From positions 310,001-374,000 of the forward strand of contig NZ_JAKCPW010000003.1 in the NCBI RefSeq assembly GCF_021440085.1: 64,000 nucleotides of DNA. Direction: 5' to 3'. Position 1 is the stretch's first letter. The number at the start of each line of letters is the position of its first letter. The translations under genes and the position numbers were made by a program. The stretch comes from Dyadobacter sp. CY261. Its GTDB lineage: Bacteria; Bacteroidota; Bacteroidia; Cytophagales; Spirosomataceae. The notes below the pieces were generated by a model. That model was given only the letters and a program-made list of their open reading frames with translations, made no database searches and was not told the origin of the DNA. Shown one piece after another: positions 33,287 to 41,811 of the stretch.

Positions 33287-33325
33287 TTTGTTGAAAAGCT
33301 CAGAGTTGGTTTGTTGAAAAGCTCA
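33287..33325 (-). repeat. Pair of 16-bp direct repeats, probable AraC binding site
   Basis: TTTGTTGAAAAGCTCA occurs twice (33287-33302 and 33310-33325; plus-strand text), identical in all 16 positions with a 23-bp period, i.e. about two helix turns. It begins 21 bp upstream of the -7 element of the SDR gene. Tandem direct repeats of this spacing are typical AraC-family sites. Confidence 0.7.
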
Positions 33326-33377
33326 CAGGCCGATGCCCAAAAGTTGCCCTGCACAGGATCGGCCTCTCGCGCTTATT

Positions 33378-34064
33378 TCAGTCAGGATTCTTTTTCAATA
33401 CATAAAAATAAATTTCCGTGCGAATTTCAAATCCCAGCGATTCGTAAACGCCGATCGCACGTGCATTATCCGCTTTTACGTGCAGGAAAGGCATTTCCCC
33501 GTTTTGCTGGATGCGATTGACCTGCCGTAGCAACAAATGCCGCGCATAGCCTTTGCCCAAATGATCAGGATGCGTACAAACGGCGCTGATTTCCGCATGC
33601 CCTTCCGGGTGCATTCGCTGGCCTGCCATTGCCACGAGCCTCGCATTGTCGAAAACACCTTCATAATGGCCGAAACGAATCGTTTCGGTGGAGAACGGGC
33701 CAGGGTTGGTCTGGCTGGTCAATGCGATCATTTCGGGAACGTGATCCGTTGTCAGGGGAATGGTGACCGGTCCTTCCGGCGCCGGAAAGTCCGGCCCTTT
33801 GTAGAGCATTTGATAGCCGGGTATCGCCGCCAGCAACTTCCATGGAAGTGGAATCTCCACGTTTTCATTACTCACAAATATCACATTATTGCCAAAAGGA
33901 ATAGCCTGGTGCAATGCGGGTAACCCCTCCAAGGCATGGCCTTCCACAGCTACAAACGGGGAAACTTCGGGCTGAAAATAGGCCGAACCGCCGCTCACCT
34001 GCCCTAACGCATGGTTATGAGCTCGGAGCGCGTACCAGACCGGATTATCAAGGATTTGTTTCAT
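33378..34064 (-). CDS. GNAT-family N-acetyltransferase
   Basis: 228 residues, with the acetyltransferase fold in the C-terminal half. 'AVCTHPDHLGKGYARHLL' is the acetyl-CoA binding motif A, and 'KADNARAIGVYESLGFEI' is motif B; the N-terminal part (PEVSPFVAVEGHAL) fits the FR47-like subgroup. The substrate is unknown. It stands alone between two AraC units. Confidence 0.9.
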   Translation of the reverse strand: MKQILDNPVWYALRAHNHALGQVSGGSAYFQPEVSPFVAVEGHALEGLPALHQAIPFGNNVIFVSNENVEIPLPWKLLAAIPGYQMLYKGPDFPAPEGPVTIPLTTDHVPEMIALTSQTNPGPFSTETIRFGHYEGVFDNARLVAMAGQRMHPEGHAEISAVCTHPDHLGKGYARHLLLRQVNRIQQNGEMPFLHVKADNARAIGVYESLGFEIRTEIYFYVLKKNPD

Positions 34065-34158
34065 TTAATATTGGTATTTCGATGGCAAATTTACGGCTCT
34101 CACTGTAATTTTAGCCTGTCAAATCCCAAATCTAGGCCATTTGTAAGCTTGTAAGAAC

Positions 34159-35073
34159 CTAATTGAACGATTGTCGATATTGTAGCGGCGTCACCTGCGT
34201 TTTATTCTTGAACAATTTATTGAAAGACTGCGGGAAACCGAACCCCAGTCTGAATGCGATTTCAGCTACAGACAAATTGGTGCTTGCGAGCAATTCCTTG
34301 GCCTTTTCAATCACATAATGGTGAATATGTTGCTGAGTATTCTGCCCAGTGAGGTTTTTCAGTAAATCACTGAGATAACTGTCCGAAAAATGCAAGGAGT
34401 CGGCAATGTAGTTTACGGTAGGCAAACCTTGCTCAACTAGTTTTTCACTATTGAAATAGGCTGACAATAGGTTTTCCAGTTTCAGTAAAACATCATTGTT
34501 AACAGGTTTACGGGTAATGAACTGCCTGTTATAAAACCGCTCAGCATAGCTTAGTAGCAGTTCAAGATGCGCCACGATAACCTGCTCACTGTACGAATCA
34601 ATATTTGAATTCAATTCATGCAACAGCATTTTAATCACCGAAACGATCAGCTCTTCTTCCTTTTCGGAAAGGTGCAATGCTTCGTTCACCTCATAGCCGA
34701 AAAATCCATAACCTTTTATTTTAAGGCTTAACGGGTGCCGACGGATAAAATCGGGATGAAAAACCACGCACCAGCCAGATGGCCGGTGATTGTCGCTGAT
34801 ATTGCTCACCACCTGCCCTGGTCCGGTACAGAACATGATCCCTTCATCAAAATCAAAATACCCCTGCCCATAGCGTATCTTGCCGACAACATCCCGTTTC
34901 AGGGATATGCAGTACATATCCATAATGAGCGTTTCTACGCCAAAATCGGCATGATCATGATTCATGTCCTCAAAGTTGAACACACTCACCAACGGATGGC
35001 TCGGCCTGGGCAGACCAAGGATTCGGTGCTGTTCCGAGACAGAGCGGACGATAGACGGCGATTGCTTTTTCAT
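34159..35073 (-). CDS. AraC-family regulator (linked to the upstream aldo/keto reductase)
   Basis: 304 residues; an N-terminal sensor part (about 20-150) and a C-terminal AraC domain (about 205-304) with 'FSDSYLSDLLKNLTGQNTQ' and 'AEIAFRLGFGFPQSFNKLF'. It is 55 bp downstream of the aldo/keto reductase gene in the same direction. Imperfect direct repeats 21 bp apart stand before the reductase promoter. Confidence 0.93.
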   Translation of the reverse strand: MKKQSPSIVRSVSEQHRILGLPRPSHPLVSVFNFEDMNHDHADFGVETLIMDMYCISLKRDVVGKIRYGQGYFDFDEGIMFCTGPGQVVSNISDNHRPSGWCVVFHPDFIRRHPLSLKIKGYGFFGYEVNEALHLSEKEEELIVSVIKMLLHELNSNIDSYSEQVIVAHLELLLSYAERFYNRQFITRKPVNNDVLLKLENLLSAYFNSEKLVEQGLPTVNYIADSLHFSDSYLSDLLKNLTGQNTQQHIHHYVIEKAKELLASTNLSVAEIAFRLGFGFPQSFNKLFKNKTQVTPLQYRQSFN

Positions 35074-35128
35074 TTCGGGTCAAATATGGTAAAACGCACA
35101 GGCAGCCGGTGGTCGCCTGTGCGGATTG

Positions 35129-36139
35129 TTACTGGTTAACCGCCGCCATTCCGAACTGGTCATACCGGTCGCCGGTATCTGTACCGAGAGGAATAATGGC
35201 TTCCAGCCGGGCGATATCTTCACCACTCAGCCCGATTGCAGCGGCTTCGATATTCTGTTCGAGGTATTTTCGGCGTTTTGTACCCGGGATTGCGGCGTGG
35301 CCTTTTTCCAGCACCCATGCAATGGCGAGTTGTGAAGAAGTGATCTGCTTTTCCGCGGCCATTTGTTGGATTTCTTGCAGCAAATCGAGGTTCTTCTGGA
35401 ATTGCTCTCCCTGAAAGCGGGGAATACTTCGTCTGAAATCGTCGGCTGGGAGGTCTTCCGCACTCTTCAATTCACCTGAAATGAACCCTCTCCCGAGCGG
35501 CGAGTAGGCAACGAACCCAATACCGAGCTCAACCAGCGTTTGCAGAATGCCCATTTCTTCTACCGAACGCTCGAATAGCGAATACTCCGATTGCACCGCG
35601 GTTACCGGATGCACGGCATGCGCTCGCCTGATCGTTTCCGACGATACTTCGGACAATCCGATATAGCCCACCTTCCCTTCTCTTACAAGCTCCGCCATCG
35701 CTTCGACGGTTTCCTCAACGGGTGTTTGCGGATCAACGCGATGCAGGTAATAAAGGTCGATATAGTCGGTACCAAGATTTTTCAGCGACCGTTCCACCGC
35801 TTTCCTCACATATTCTTTCCGCCCGTTGAATTGCCAGGTGATCTGCTCGTTATCATCTATTTCCCACCCAAATTTGGTGGCAACAATGTAGTCATTCCGG
35901 TGGCCTTTGATGGCTTTGGCAATGAGGCGTTCGTTGACGAGCGGGCCATACAGATCGGCCGTGTCCAGAAAATTACCGCCCAGTTCTAGCGATCGGTGGA
36001 TCGTGGCGATCGCTTCCTGTTCGTCGGCTTTGCCATAAATGTCCATATGGGCCATGCCCGTCATACCCATGCAACCTAATCCCAATTGAGGCACTACCAA
36101 GCCCTGGCTTCCTAGGCTGATTTTTTTGATGCTATCCAT
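35129..36139 (-). CDS. Aldo/keto reductase (AKR13-like)
   Basis: 336 residues, TIM-barrel NADPH-dependent reductase. The catalytic tetrad is Asp59, Tyr64, Lys89 and His133 ([23 protein letters not shown]). Length and '[10 protein letters not shown]' place it in the AKR13/YakC-type group that reduces small aldehydes such as methylglyoxal. First gene of an operon with the AraC regulator. Confidence 0.95.
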   Translation of the reverse strand: MDSIKKISLGSQGLVVPQLGLGCMGMTGMAHMDIYGKADEQEAIATIHRSLELGGNFLDTADLYGPLVNERLIAKAIKGHRNDYIVATKFGWEIDDNEQITWQFNGRKEYVRKAVERSLKNLGTDYIDLYYLHRVDPQTPVEETVEAMAELVREGKVGYIGLSEVSSETIRRAHAVHPVTAVQSEYSLFERSVEEMGILQTLVELGIGFVAYSPLGRGFISGELKSAEDLPADDFRRSIPRFQGEQFQKNLDLLQEIQQMAAEKQITSSQLAIAWVLEKGHAAIPGTKRRKYLEQNIEAAAIGLSGEDIARLEAIIPLGTDTGDRYDQFGMAAVNQ

Positions 36140-36161
36140 AATTTCCGTTTTTTTACTGTTG

Positions 36162-36231
36162 CAAAGGTATCCCCTCGCCCACAGCCCGGAGTAGCCAGTT
36201 TCCGGAGAGTTGTATCCAATTTCTGGAGAAT
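36162..36231 (-). promoter_or_regulatory. Promoter and AraC-type direct repeats of the aldo/keto reductase operon
   Basis: A -7 element TACCTTTG (36162-36169, minus strand). Upstream of it lie the imperfect direct repeats CCAGTTTCCGGAGAGT (36195-36210) and CCAATTTCTGGAGAAT (36216-36231; plus-strand text), identical in 12 of 16 positions, with a 21-bp period. The arrangement parallels that of the SDR-AraC operon at 33258-33325. Confidence 0.6.
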
Positions 36232-36301
36232 CGCAAAAACAGGTAGCAATTCAAAAGCGGTATCATTGTAAATTGGACTGCCAATGGTAGTTACTTAAAA
36301 C

Positions 36302-36607
36302 TTACACCAAATGCTCTAACTGCCTGAAAATTACGACCAGCGACTTTCCTCTTTCCGAAAGCGTATATTCGATATGGAGCGGCTTCAATTTGATCACTTT
36401 CTTATCAATCAGATTTTGCTGCTCCATTTCTTTCAATGCCACGGCTATCGCCTGCTTACTTGAACCTTCCAATACCCGCAAAAGCGCATTAAAGCGCACA
36501 GGACCAGCTAATGCCATCCTGAATATCTGCGGCTTCCACTTGCCCGACAATTGTTTCAACAAACCCTCCACCGGACATTGGGCCGGGTCGCTTTCTATCT
36601 CTTCCAT
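36302..36607 (-). CDS. HxlR-family winged-helix regulator
   Basis: 101 residues, one winged helix. 'CPVEGLLKQLSGKWKPQIF' and 'KEMEQQNLIDKKV' are typical for HxlR proteins, and Cys11 corresponds to the redox-active cysteine of thiol-sensing relatives (YodB/HypR). It is divergent from the DsbA-family gene at 36838; a perfect 13-bp palindrome lies between them, so a thiol-stress control circuit is plausible. Confidence 0.92.
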   Translation of the reverse strand: MEEIESDPAQCPVEGLLKQLSGKWKPQIFRMALAGPVRFNALLRVLEGSSKQAIAVALKEMEQQNLIDKKVIKLKPLHIEYTLSERGKSLVVIFRQLEHLV

Positions 36608-36703
36608 ATATAGCCGGATGCGGTTCCATGTTAAGTACCGCGGTCAAAAGTTACTCGATTCGACCGGTTTTTTTATCCATAAATTAACTATCTCAGTTAT
36701 TAA

Positions 36704-36716
36704 GTTGATTATCAAC
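36704..36716. promoter_or_regulatory. Palindrome between HxlR and DsbA-like genes
   Basis: GTTGATTATCAAC is a perfect palindrome (6-bp arms around one central T) in the 230-bp divergent region; candidate HxlR operator. Confidence 0.4.
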
Positions 36717-36837
36717 AAACTAAAACAAACAGATCCCTTCTGCCAATGGTCAAGAATTTTTGACTAATTGACTGCTTGCGAGGCTGTGACGAAATTTGTT
36801 GCGAAAAGGCATTTGAAATGCCGAAAATTCATCTCTC

Positions 36838-37752
36838 ATGACAATAGCAAACAGTAACCCACTTCTGTGTGATGTCGAATCAGGCATTTGTGAAATGCCC
36901 GGCTCTCCATCAACCGCCGACGGCAATGTACTACCTGATGCAGGTAAGCCAGTCAGGATCATCTATTTTACTGACCCGATATGCTCGTCCTGTTGGGGCA
37001 TTGAACCCCAACTACGGAAGCTCAAACTCGAATACAGCCAGCATTTCGAGATCGAATACCGGATGGGTGGCCTCTTGCCAGACTGGACTTACAACAGTGG
37101 AGGCATCAGCAAGCCCTCCGATGTGGCCGGGCATTGGGACGAAGTTAGCGTGCATTACGATATGCCCATTGACGGTGACGTATGGCTGGAAGATCCGCTT
37201 CATTCCTCTTATCCGCCATCGGTTGCCTTTAAGGCGGCGCAATTGCAGGGCCAGGATAAAGCCATCCGTTTCCTTCGCGAACTCCGGGAAATGGTGTTTC
37301 TCAAAAAGATCAATATCACCAAATGGGAAAATCTGAAAGCGGCGGCGGGTATGGTCGGGCTGGACATAACGCAATTTGAAAACAGTTACAGAGGGGATGC
37401 CAGGGAGCTTTTCAAAGGGGACCTTGACCTGGCTGCGCAACTAGGCGTGCGGGGCTTTCCGACCCTGTTTTTTATAAACCAAAAAGGAGAACAGGAAAAA
37501 ATATATGGCACAAAACCTTACCCAATTTTTGAAGCTGCCTTACACAACCTGTTGCCGACATTAACCAGGAAAGACGTTGATACAGATTGGAAAAGCTTGT
37601 TTTCCAAGTACAACACCCTTACATCGCGTGAATTTTCTGAGCTATCAGAAACTCCCCGCTCTGAAAGCGACGCTTTCCTGCAAAAGCTGATGGACGAGGG
37701 TGAGCTGACAAGGTTTCGGATCAGGAACGGGATACTTTGGATCAGGGAGTAA
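36838..37752 (+). CDS. DsbA-family protein, SpxH/FrnE-like
   Basis: 304 residues, thioredoxin fold with an alpha-helical insertion and without signal peptide, hence cytoplasmic. The redox motif is Cys49-Ser-Ser-Cys52 in 'YFTDPICSSCWG'; the cis-Pro loop is 'GVRGFPTLFF'. The DPICSxCW text and the C-terminal tail are like SpxH/YjbH, the adaptor that feeds Spx to ClpXP in Firmicutes, and like FrnE. Extra cysteines (Cys11, Cys18) sit in an unusual N-terminal extension. Likely role: redox or thiol-stress response. Confidence 0.9.
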   Translation: MTIANSNPLLCDVESGICEMPGSPSTADGNVLPDAGKPVRIIYFTDPICSSCWGIEPQLRKLKLEYSQHFEIEYRMGGLLPDWTYNSGGISKPSDVAGHWDEVSVHYDMPIDGDVWLEDPLHSSYPPSVAFKAAQLQGQDKAIRFLRELREMVFLKKINITKWENLKAAAGMVGLDITQFENSYRGDARELFKGDLDLAAQLGVRGFPTLFFINQKGEQEKIYGTKPYPIFEAALHNLLPTLTRKDVDTDWKSLFSKYNTLTSREFSELSETPRSESDAFLQKLMDEGELTRFRIRNGILWIRE

Positions 37753-37829
37753 GCCAGGCCATTAACATGCGGGCCGTTACAGCATGGAAATCGCTGAGTT
37801 AAACACCTTGGCTTTTATTAAATCCGCAT

Positions 37830-38645
37830 TCAACTTCCCTTGTGAGGGATGTGGAACTTCGATGCAACAATCACAATACCTACTACAATAAAAGGAATAC
37901 TAAGCAGCTGTCCCATATTAAGCACCATATCGTTTTCGAAGCTTTCCTGGTTTACTTTGAAATATTCGTCTATAAACCGGAGCGAAAAAAGAATCGTCAG
38001 CATTAGCCCAAACAGTATGCCATTTGGCCAATCGGTCCGCTTATTGTGCCACAAATAATACATGACCACGAATAGCAAGGCACAGTAAATTGCTTCATAC
38101 AACTGAGCCGGATGTCTTGGGATACTATCAATATTTGTGAATACGAAAGCCCATGGCATAGTCGAGGGTATCCCTACCATCTCGGAGTTTATTAAGTTAC
38201 CCAAACGGATAAATACTCCGCAAAGCGGGGCTACAATGGCAATCCGGTCTAGCAGCCAAAGGAAATTCAACCTGTTTTGTCTGGCATAAATGAACGTTGC
38301 GGTGATTAAGCCTATTCCGCCTCCGTGGCTGGCCAGCCCGGCAAGGCCTGTAAAATGGAATGCGGGTGTAAGCGAAACGGGCAATATTTCGATGGGATGC
38401 TGCCAATAGTATAACGGGGCGTAGAACAGGATATGCCCTAACCTTGCACCAAGTAACGTGCCAATGATGAGGTAAATAGCTAGTTTATCTATTTCGCCAT
38501 TCGGACGTTTTTCAGCCTTGAAGATGTATGTACCGACCGAAATACTTAGAAAAACGCCTATTGCCCAAAACACTCCATACCAGCGCGGCACGTCCAGAAA
38601 GGAGAACACTTCCGGCCTGATGTTCCAAACGATGTAGTTCAGCAT
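37830..38645 (-). CDS. lgt: Prolipoprotein diacylglyceryl transferase
   Basis: 271 residues from the ATG at 38645, seven membrane helices. The key motifs 'GARLGHILFY', 'LASHGGGIG' (His107, E. coli H103) and 'RLGNLINSEMVG' (Arg147, E. coli R143) are present. It transfers the diacylglyceryl group from phosphatidylglycerol to the lipobox cysteine, the first step of lipoprotein maturation, needed by the SusD, GH30, SCO1 and MbnP proteins of this window. Its start overlaps the end of the small gene 38639-38824. Confidence 0.97.
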   Translation of the reverse strand: MLNYIVWNIRPEVFSFLDVPRWYGVFWAIGVFLSISVGTYIFKAEKRPNGEIDKLAIYLIIGTLLGARLGHILFYAPLYYWQHPIEILPVSLTPAFHFTGLAGLASHGGGIGLITATFIYARQNRLNFLWLLDRIAIVAPLCGVFIRLGNLINSEMVGIPSTMPWAFVFTNIDSIPRHPAQLYEAIYCALLFVVMYYLWHNKRTDWPNGILFGLMLTILFSLRFIDEYFKVNQESFENDMVLNMGQLLSIPFIVVGIVIVASKFHIPHKGS

Positions 38646-38824
38646 GTTTGACAAAAGATCAGCAAAAACAAAAATGACGACATGTTATAAACGAGCCTGC
38701 GAACTTTCGACCGGCTAGCAAGGTCATGCTGTATTGCCCCCAGAATATCTTCTTCTAAAATAAGCGGAAAGCCTTCATGCTGCTTTTGCAACTCCCAGGC
38801 CCTTTTAAGATCATCGATGTTCAT
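38639..38824 (-). CDS. Shortened anti-sigma-like protein
   Basis: 61 residues: a cytoplasmic N-terminus (MNIDDLKRAWELQKQHEG) like that of the small membrane proteins that follow ECF sigma factors in Bacteroidota, then one membrane segment (YNMSSFLFLLIF) that ends abruptly after CQTC. Relatives usually have 120-200 residues with two or more helices, so this copy seems truncated by the lgt gene, whose start lies inside it. It overlaps the end of the sigma gene by 14 bp. Confidence 0.65.
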   Translation of the reverse strand: MNIDDLKRAWELQKQHEGFPLILEEDILGAIQHDLASRSKVRRLVYNMSSFLFLLIFCQTC

Positions 38825-39305
38825 GGAAATAATAGTCTTTAAGTCTGCACTTCAATCGGTTTAGCCTCGTGCTTACGTTGGTTGCTGAGAGGTCGAGCAT
38901 CAAGGCGATTTCTTTATTGCCATACCCTTCCGCCCAAAGCATCACAATCGCTTTGTCGCAGTCGTCAAGGCTGCCAACCAGCCAGGCAAATATTTGCTTA
39001 TCATCCGCAGTGGGGGCGAGATCGAATGAAAGTTCGTCCAGATGAGTCTGTGATATAGGCTCATGAGCACCGAGGTTCTGATCATTTTTCCGTTTCGTCA
39101 GGATCGTGTTAAGGGTAACTTTGTATATCCAGGTGCTGATCTTGGATGTACCACGAAATGTCGGGAAGGAACGCCAGAGCTGTAAGATCACATCTTGTCT
39201 GGCATCTTTAAAATCATCCGCCGCGGGGAAATAGGTCCGGCAAATGCTATTAATGATCCCAGTATTAACCTGAACAGTTTTTATAAATTCCTTTTCGAGA
39301 GACAT
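38811..39305 (-). CDS. ECF-type RNA polymerase sigma factor
   Basis: 164 residues. Region 2 (about 15-85) carries 'DDFKDARQDVILQLWRSF' and 'KISTWIYKVTLNTILTK'; region 4 (about 105-160) carries 'AIVMLWAEGYGNKEIALML' and 'LSATNVSTRLNRLKCRLK'. Target promoters are unknown. It is followed with overlap by the shortened anti-sigma-like gene, so activity may no longer be restrained by it in the usual manner. Confidence 0.95.
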   Translation of the reverse strand: MSLEKEFIKTVQVNTGIINSICRTYFPAADDFKDARQDVILQLWRSFPTFRGTSKISTWIYKVTLNTILTKRKNDQNLGAHEPISQTHLDELSFDLAPTADDKQIFAWLVGSLDDCDKAIVMLWAEGYGNKEIALMLDLSATNVSTRLNRLKCRLKDYYFHEHR

Positions 39306-39432
39306 GAGTTTCGTCGCTTAAATGCCATTCGATAGATTAGTATTGAAATTAGCGGATTTGTCACAGCAAGAATCTTTTTTTTGATTCCTTATCGCGCCCT
39401 CCGATCGAGCCGGCAACATTTCGACATAAAAA

Positions 39433-39460
39433 AAGCACTTGCAAAAAAATGCAAGTGCTT
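39433..39460 (-). terminator. Terminator of the tRNA cluster
   Basis: AAGCACTTGCA and TGCAAGTGCTT form a perfect 11-bp stem with a T7 tract on the minus strand, 11 bp after tRNA-Arg. Confidence 0.85.
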
Positions 39461-39470
39461 GACATTCAAG

Positions 39471-39544
<74 letters not shown>

Positions 39545-39572
39545 TGGAATTATTTTAATACTTCGTTCAAAA

Positions 39573-39625
39573 AAAACAGGCAGTCAGCAGTGCAGGTTTA
39601 CTGCATACGGCTTACTGCCTGTTTT
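39573..39625. terminator. Long hairpin between tRNA-Arg and tRNA-Pro
   Basis: AAAACAGGCAGT (39573-39584) and ACTGCCTGTTTT (39614-39625) pair perfectly over 12 bp with a smaller hairpin inside (GTGCAG/CTGCAT). On the minus strand it follows tRNA-Pro and ends in T-runs, so it may be a terminator or a processing structure. Confidence 0.55.
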
Positions 39626-39670
39626 GCTTTTATCGGTGAGACGGAAGTTGGAACGGTAGCGGTCCACCGT

Positions 39671-39699
39671 CTGCGACCCTCTGGCCCCAAACCAGATGC
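39671..39699 (-). repeat. Partial copy of tRNA-Pro (relic)
   Basis: 29 nt equal to 39748-39776 of the intact tRNA-Pro except for one base (28 of 29 identical). It covers the anticodon arm and flanks but not the acceptor or T-arm, so it is not a functional tRNA. Confidence 0.75.
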
Positions 39700-39725
39700 C
39701 CTCCTATCTTATTTTTTTCATTCAT

Positions 39726-39800
<75 letters not shown>

Positions 39801-39857
39801 AGAATTCTCTTTCTACTTTAAGAAAGAACCCATTATTTCAAACGTTCAGAAAAGGTG

Positions 39858-39944
39858 TAGAGGAAGCGGGATTCGAACCCGCGGTACCCTTGCGAGTACG
39901 GCAGTTTAGCAAACTACTGGTTTCAGCCACTCACCCATCCCTCC
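39858..39944 (-). tRNA. tRNA-Ser(GCT)
   Basis: 87 nt with the long variable arm of class II tRNAs. Acceptor GGAGGGA/TTCCTCT with two G-U pairs, anticodon loop TTGCTAA (anticodon GCT), T-arm GCGGG-TTCGAAT-CCCGC. First of the three minus-strand tRNAs. Confidence 0.93.
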
Positions 39945-39963
39945 TTCTTTCCGTTCTGGGTTG

Positions 39964-39996
39964 CAAATATAGGGGGTTCGTTTTCAGAAATGCAAA
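39964..39996 (-). promoter_or_regulatory. Promoter of the tRNA Ser-Pro-Arg cluster
   Basis: TATATTTG (39964-39971) preceded by TTTG (39993-39996) after 21 bases on the minus strand, 19 bp before tRNA-Ser. Confidence 0.65.
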
Positions 39997-40035
39997 CATT
40001 TCAATAAAAAAACTTCACCAGAAGCCTGAAATGCC

Positions 40036-40043
40036 TATTTTTG
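40036..40043 (+). promoter_or_regulatory. -7 element of the bat-like operon
   Basis: TATTTTTG, 31 bp before the start codon of the von Willebrand protein gene; no clear TTTG upstream at 19 bases. Confidence 0.45.
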
Positions 40044-40074
40044 GCAAAGTTTAAATTACCCCAATACGTTCATT

Positions 40075-41037
40075 ATGAACTGGAATTACCCCTTTGAGAG
40101 CACTGAATATTTTTTTATATTTTTTTTCATTTTTGCCTACACCGCCTACATTATCCGAACTGTCAGGATAGCCCGGCAGCTTCAAACTACTGCCCGGACA
40201 CTGATCATTAAACTGTTTCTTCGCAGCATCACCTTTTCACTTTTGATCATCAGTCTCCTTGGGCCGTCGTTTGGTGAGGCCGAGCGCGACATCCAGGCCA
40301 AGGGAAAGGACATCTTTATGGTGGTAGATCTTTCCAAATCCATGGACGCGGCGGATGTGACACCTTCTAGGCTCGAAAAAGTAAAGTTTGAACTCAACCG
40401 TTTCATCGAGAATGAGCGGGCCAACCGGATTGGCATTATCATTTTCTCAAATGACGCATACATTCACGTCCCGCTTACATATGACGTGGCTGCGCTTGAA
40501 CTTTTCATACAATCCCTACAAACAGACCTGTTGCCGACGAATGGCACCAACGTGTGTGGCGCGATTGAAACGGCTTACAATAAGCTCATGAACACCGCCG
40601 ACCCCACAAGCCGGGCCAAGATGATGGTGCTCTTTACCGATGGCGAAAACAGCACAGGATGCAGCAATTCGGTTTTTAATAACCTCAGGCGCTTTGGCAT
40701 CGGGGTATATTCGGTGGCAGTGGGCACGAAGGTGGGCATCAGCATACAGCACAACGGCAAGCCCCTGATGGACAAAAACGACAAACTGGTGATTAGCAAG
40801 CTCGACGAAAATTTCCTCCACGGTATAGCCAATTCATCGCGCGGCTCCTATTATGAGCTTAATAATTCAAAAAATGATATTCCGAAGCTCATCAGCGATA
40901 TCAACCAGGCCGAAGGTGCATTGGTAGACTCGCGGACGATCACCGTCGTGAGTAACAAGTACTATTATTTCCTTGGTGCGGCATTGATTCTAATCCTGCT
41001 GGACGTACTAATTACCATCGGGACGTTTCGACTCTAA
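40075..41037 (+). CDS. BatA/BatB-like von Willebrand factor A membrane protein
   Basis: 320 residues. Two N-terminal membrane helices (about 11-28 and 48-64), a VWA domain (about 78-290) with an intact MIDAS DxSxS (Asp85, Ser87, Ser89 in VVDLSKSMD) and 'FTDGENSTG', then a C-terminal membrane helix (about 298-317). Bat proteins are linked with aerotolerance and envelope stress in Bacteroides and Francisella, through metal-dependent protein contacts. It is co-directional with a TPR gene 38 bp downstream, as in bat operons. Confidence 0.92.
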   Translation: MNWNYPFESTEYFFIFFFIFAYTAYIIRTVRIARQLQTTARTLIIKLFLRSITFSLLIISLLGPSFGEAERDIQAKGKDIFMVVDLSKSMDAADVTPSRLEKVKFELNRFIENERANRIGIIIFSNDAYIHVPLTYDVAALELFIQSLQTDLLPTNGTNVCGAIETAYNKLMNTADPTSRAKMMVLFTDGENSTGCSNSVFNNLRRFGIGVYSVAVGTKVGISIQHNGKPLMDKNDKLVISKLDENFLHGIANSSRGSYYELNNSKNDIPKLISDINQAEGALVDSRTITVVSNKYYYFLGAALILILLDVLITIGTFRL

Positions 41038-41075
41038 GCGCAATTCCCTATTTTTGCACGCCAATGTGAACCGAT

Positions 41076-41795
41076 ATGACGTCTTTGATCCTTTATGTCC
41101 TGCTTTGGCTTTGGGATAACCGGACTTTCGATTCCATTACCAAGGCTAACCAGCGAAAGCTCGATGCCGAACAGGCATTTAAGAGTAAGGAATATTCCAA
41201 ATCCGCTGATCTATATTACCAGATCACTTACGGCTCGCTCTTTTCTGATCCCGCCGCAAGATTGAACCTCGCCCATTCACTATATAAAACAGGCGATTAC
41301 AAACAGGCTTTGAAACATTACCGCCTGCTGAGCGATATCGACAATAGCGGCATTGCATCCGTTGCCAATGCGCAGATCGCATTGATTCTGGTAAATAAAA
41401 AAGACACGGCCAGCGCGCTCACCAACCTGAGAACTGCGCTCCGGCTCGAACCCGGCAATGCACTGGCGAGAAACAACTATATCATCCTCAAAAAGAGCTT
41501 TTCGGGCGTAGACCAGCCTTCGGACCTGACGACACGGAAAAGGCGGTCGGAACAGCAGAGTAATACGCAAAGCCAGCCACAAACTCCGCCCGAACCACCG
41601 AAGGAATCACGGGAGGTGACGGAGGATTTTAAAAAGGAAGAGTTATTGAAAAGTCTTAGGGCGATGAACATGACCGAAGAGCAGGCCAGGGCCATTCTCG
41701 ATGCCATGAAATCGAACGAATCCCAATATATTTACCAGCTCCGGCGCAAGCAATACAATCAGAAGCCCGGACAAAAAAGCGAAATCGAATGGTGA
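41076..41795 (+). CDS. TPR protein, BatC/BatE-like
   Basis: 239 residues. An N-terminal hydrophobic segment (3-14) acts as anchor or signal, followed by three TPR-like repeats (about 28-150; '[20 protein letters not shown]' and '[20 protein letters not shown]') and a Gln/Pro-rich, charged tail. In bat operons such proteins bind the VWA partners in the periplasm. The gene ends 16 bp before purC, so read-through transcription is likely. Confidence 0.88.
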   Translation: MTSLILYVLLWLWDNRTFDSITKANQRKLDAEQAFKSKEYSKSADLYYQITYGSLFSDPAARLNLAHSLYKTGDYKQALKHYRLLSDIDNSGIASVANAQIALILVNKKDTASALTNLRTALRLEPGNALARNNYIILKKSFSGVDQPSDLTTRKRRSEQQSNTQSQPQTPPEPPKESREVTEDFKKEELLKSLRAMNMTEEQARAILDAMKSNESQYIYQLRRKQYNQKPGQKSEIEW

Positions 41796-41811
41796 TTTTA
41801 TCCATAATCTA

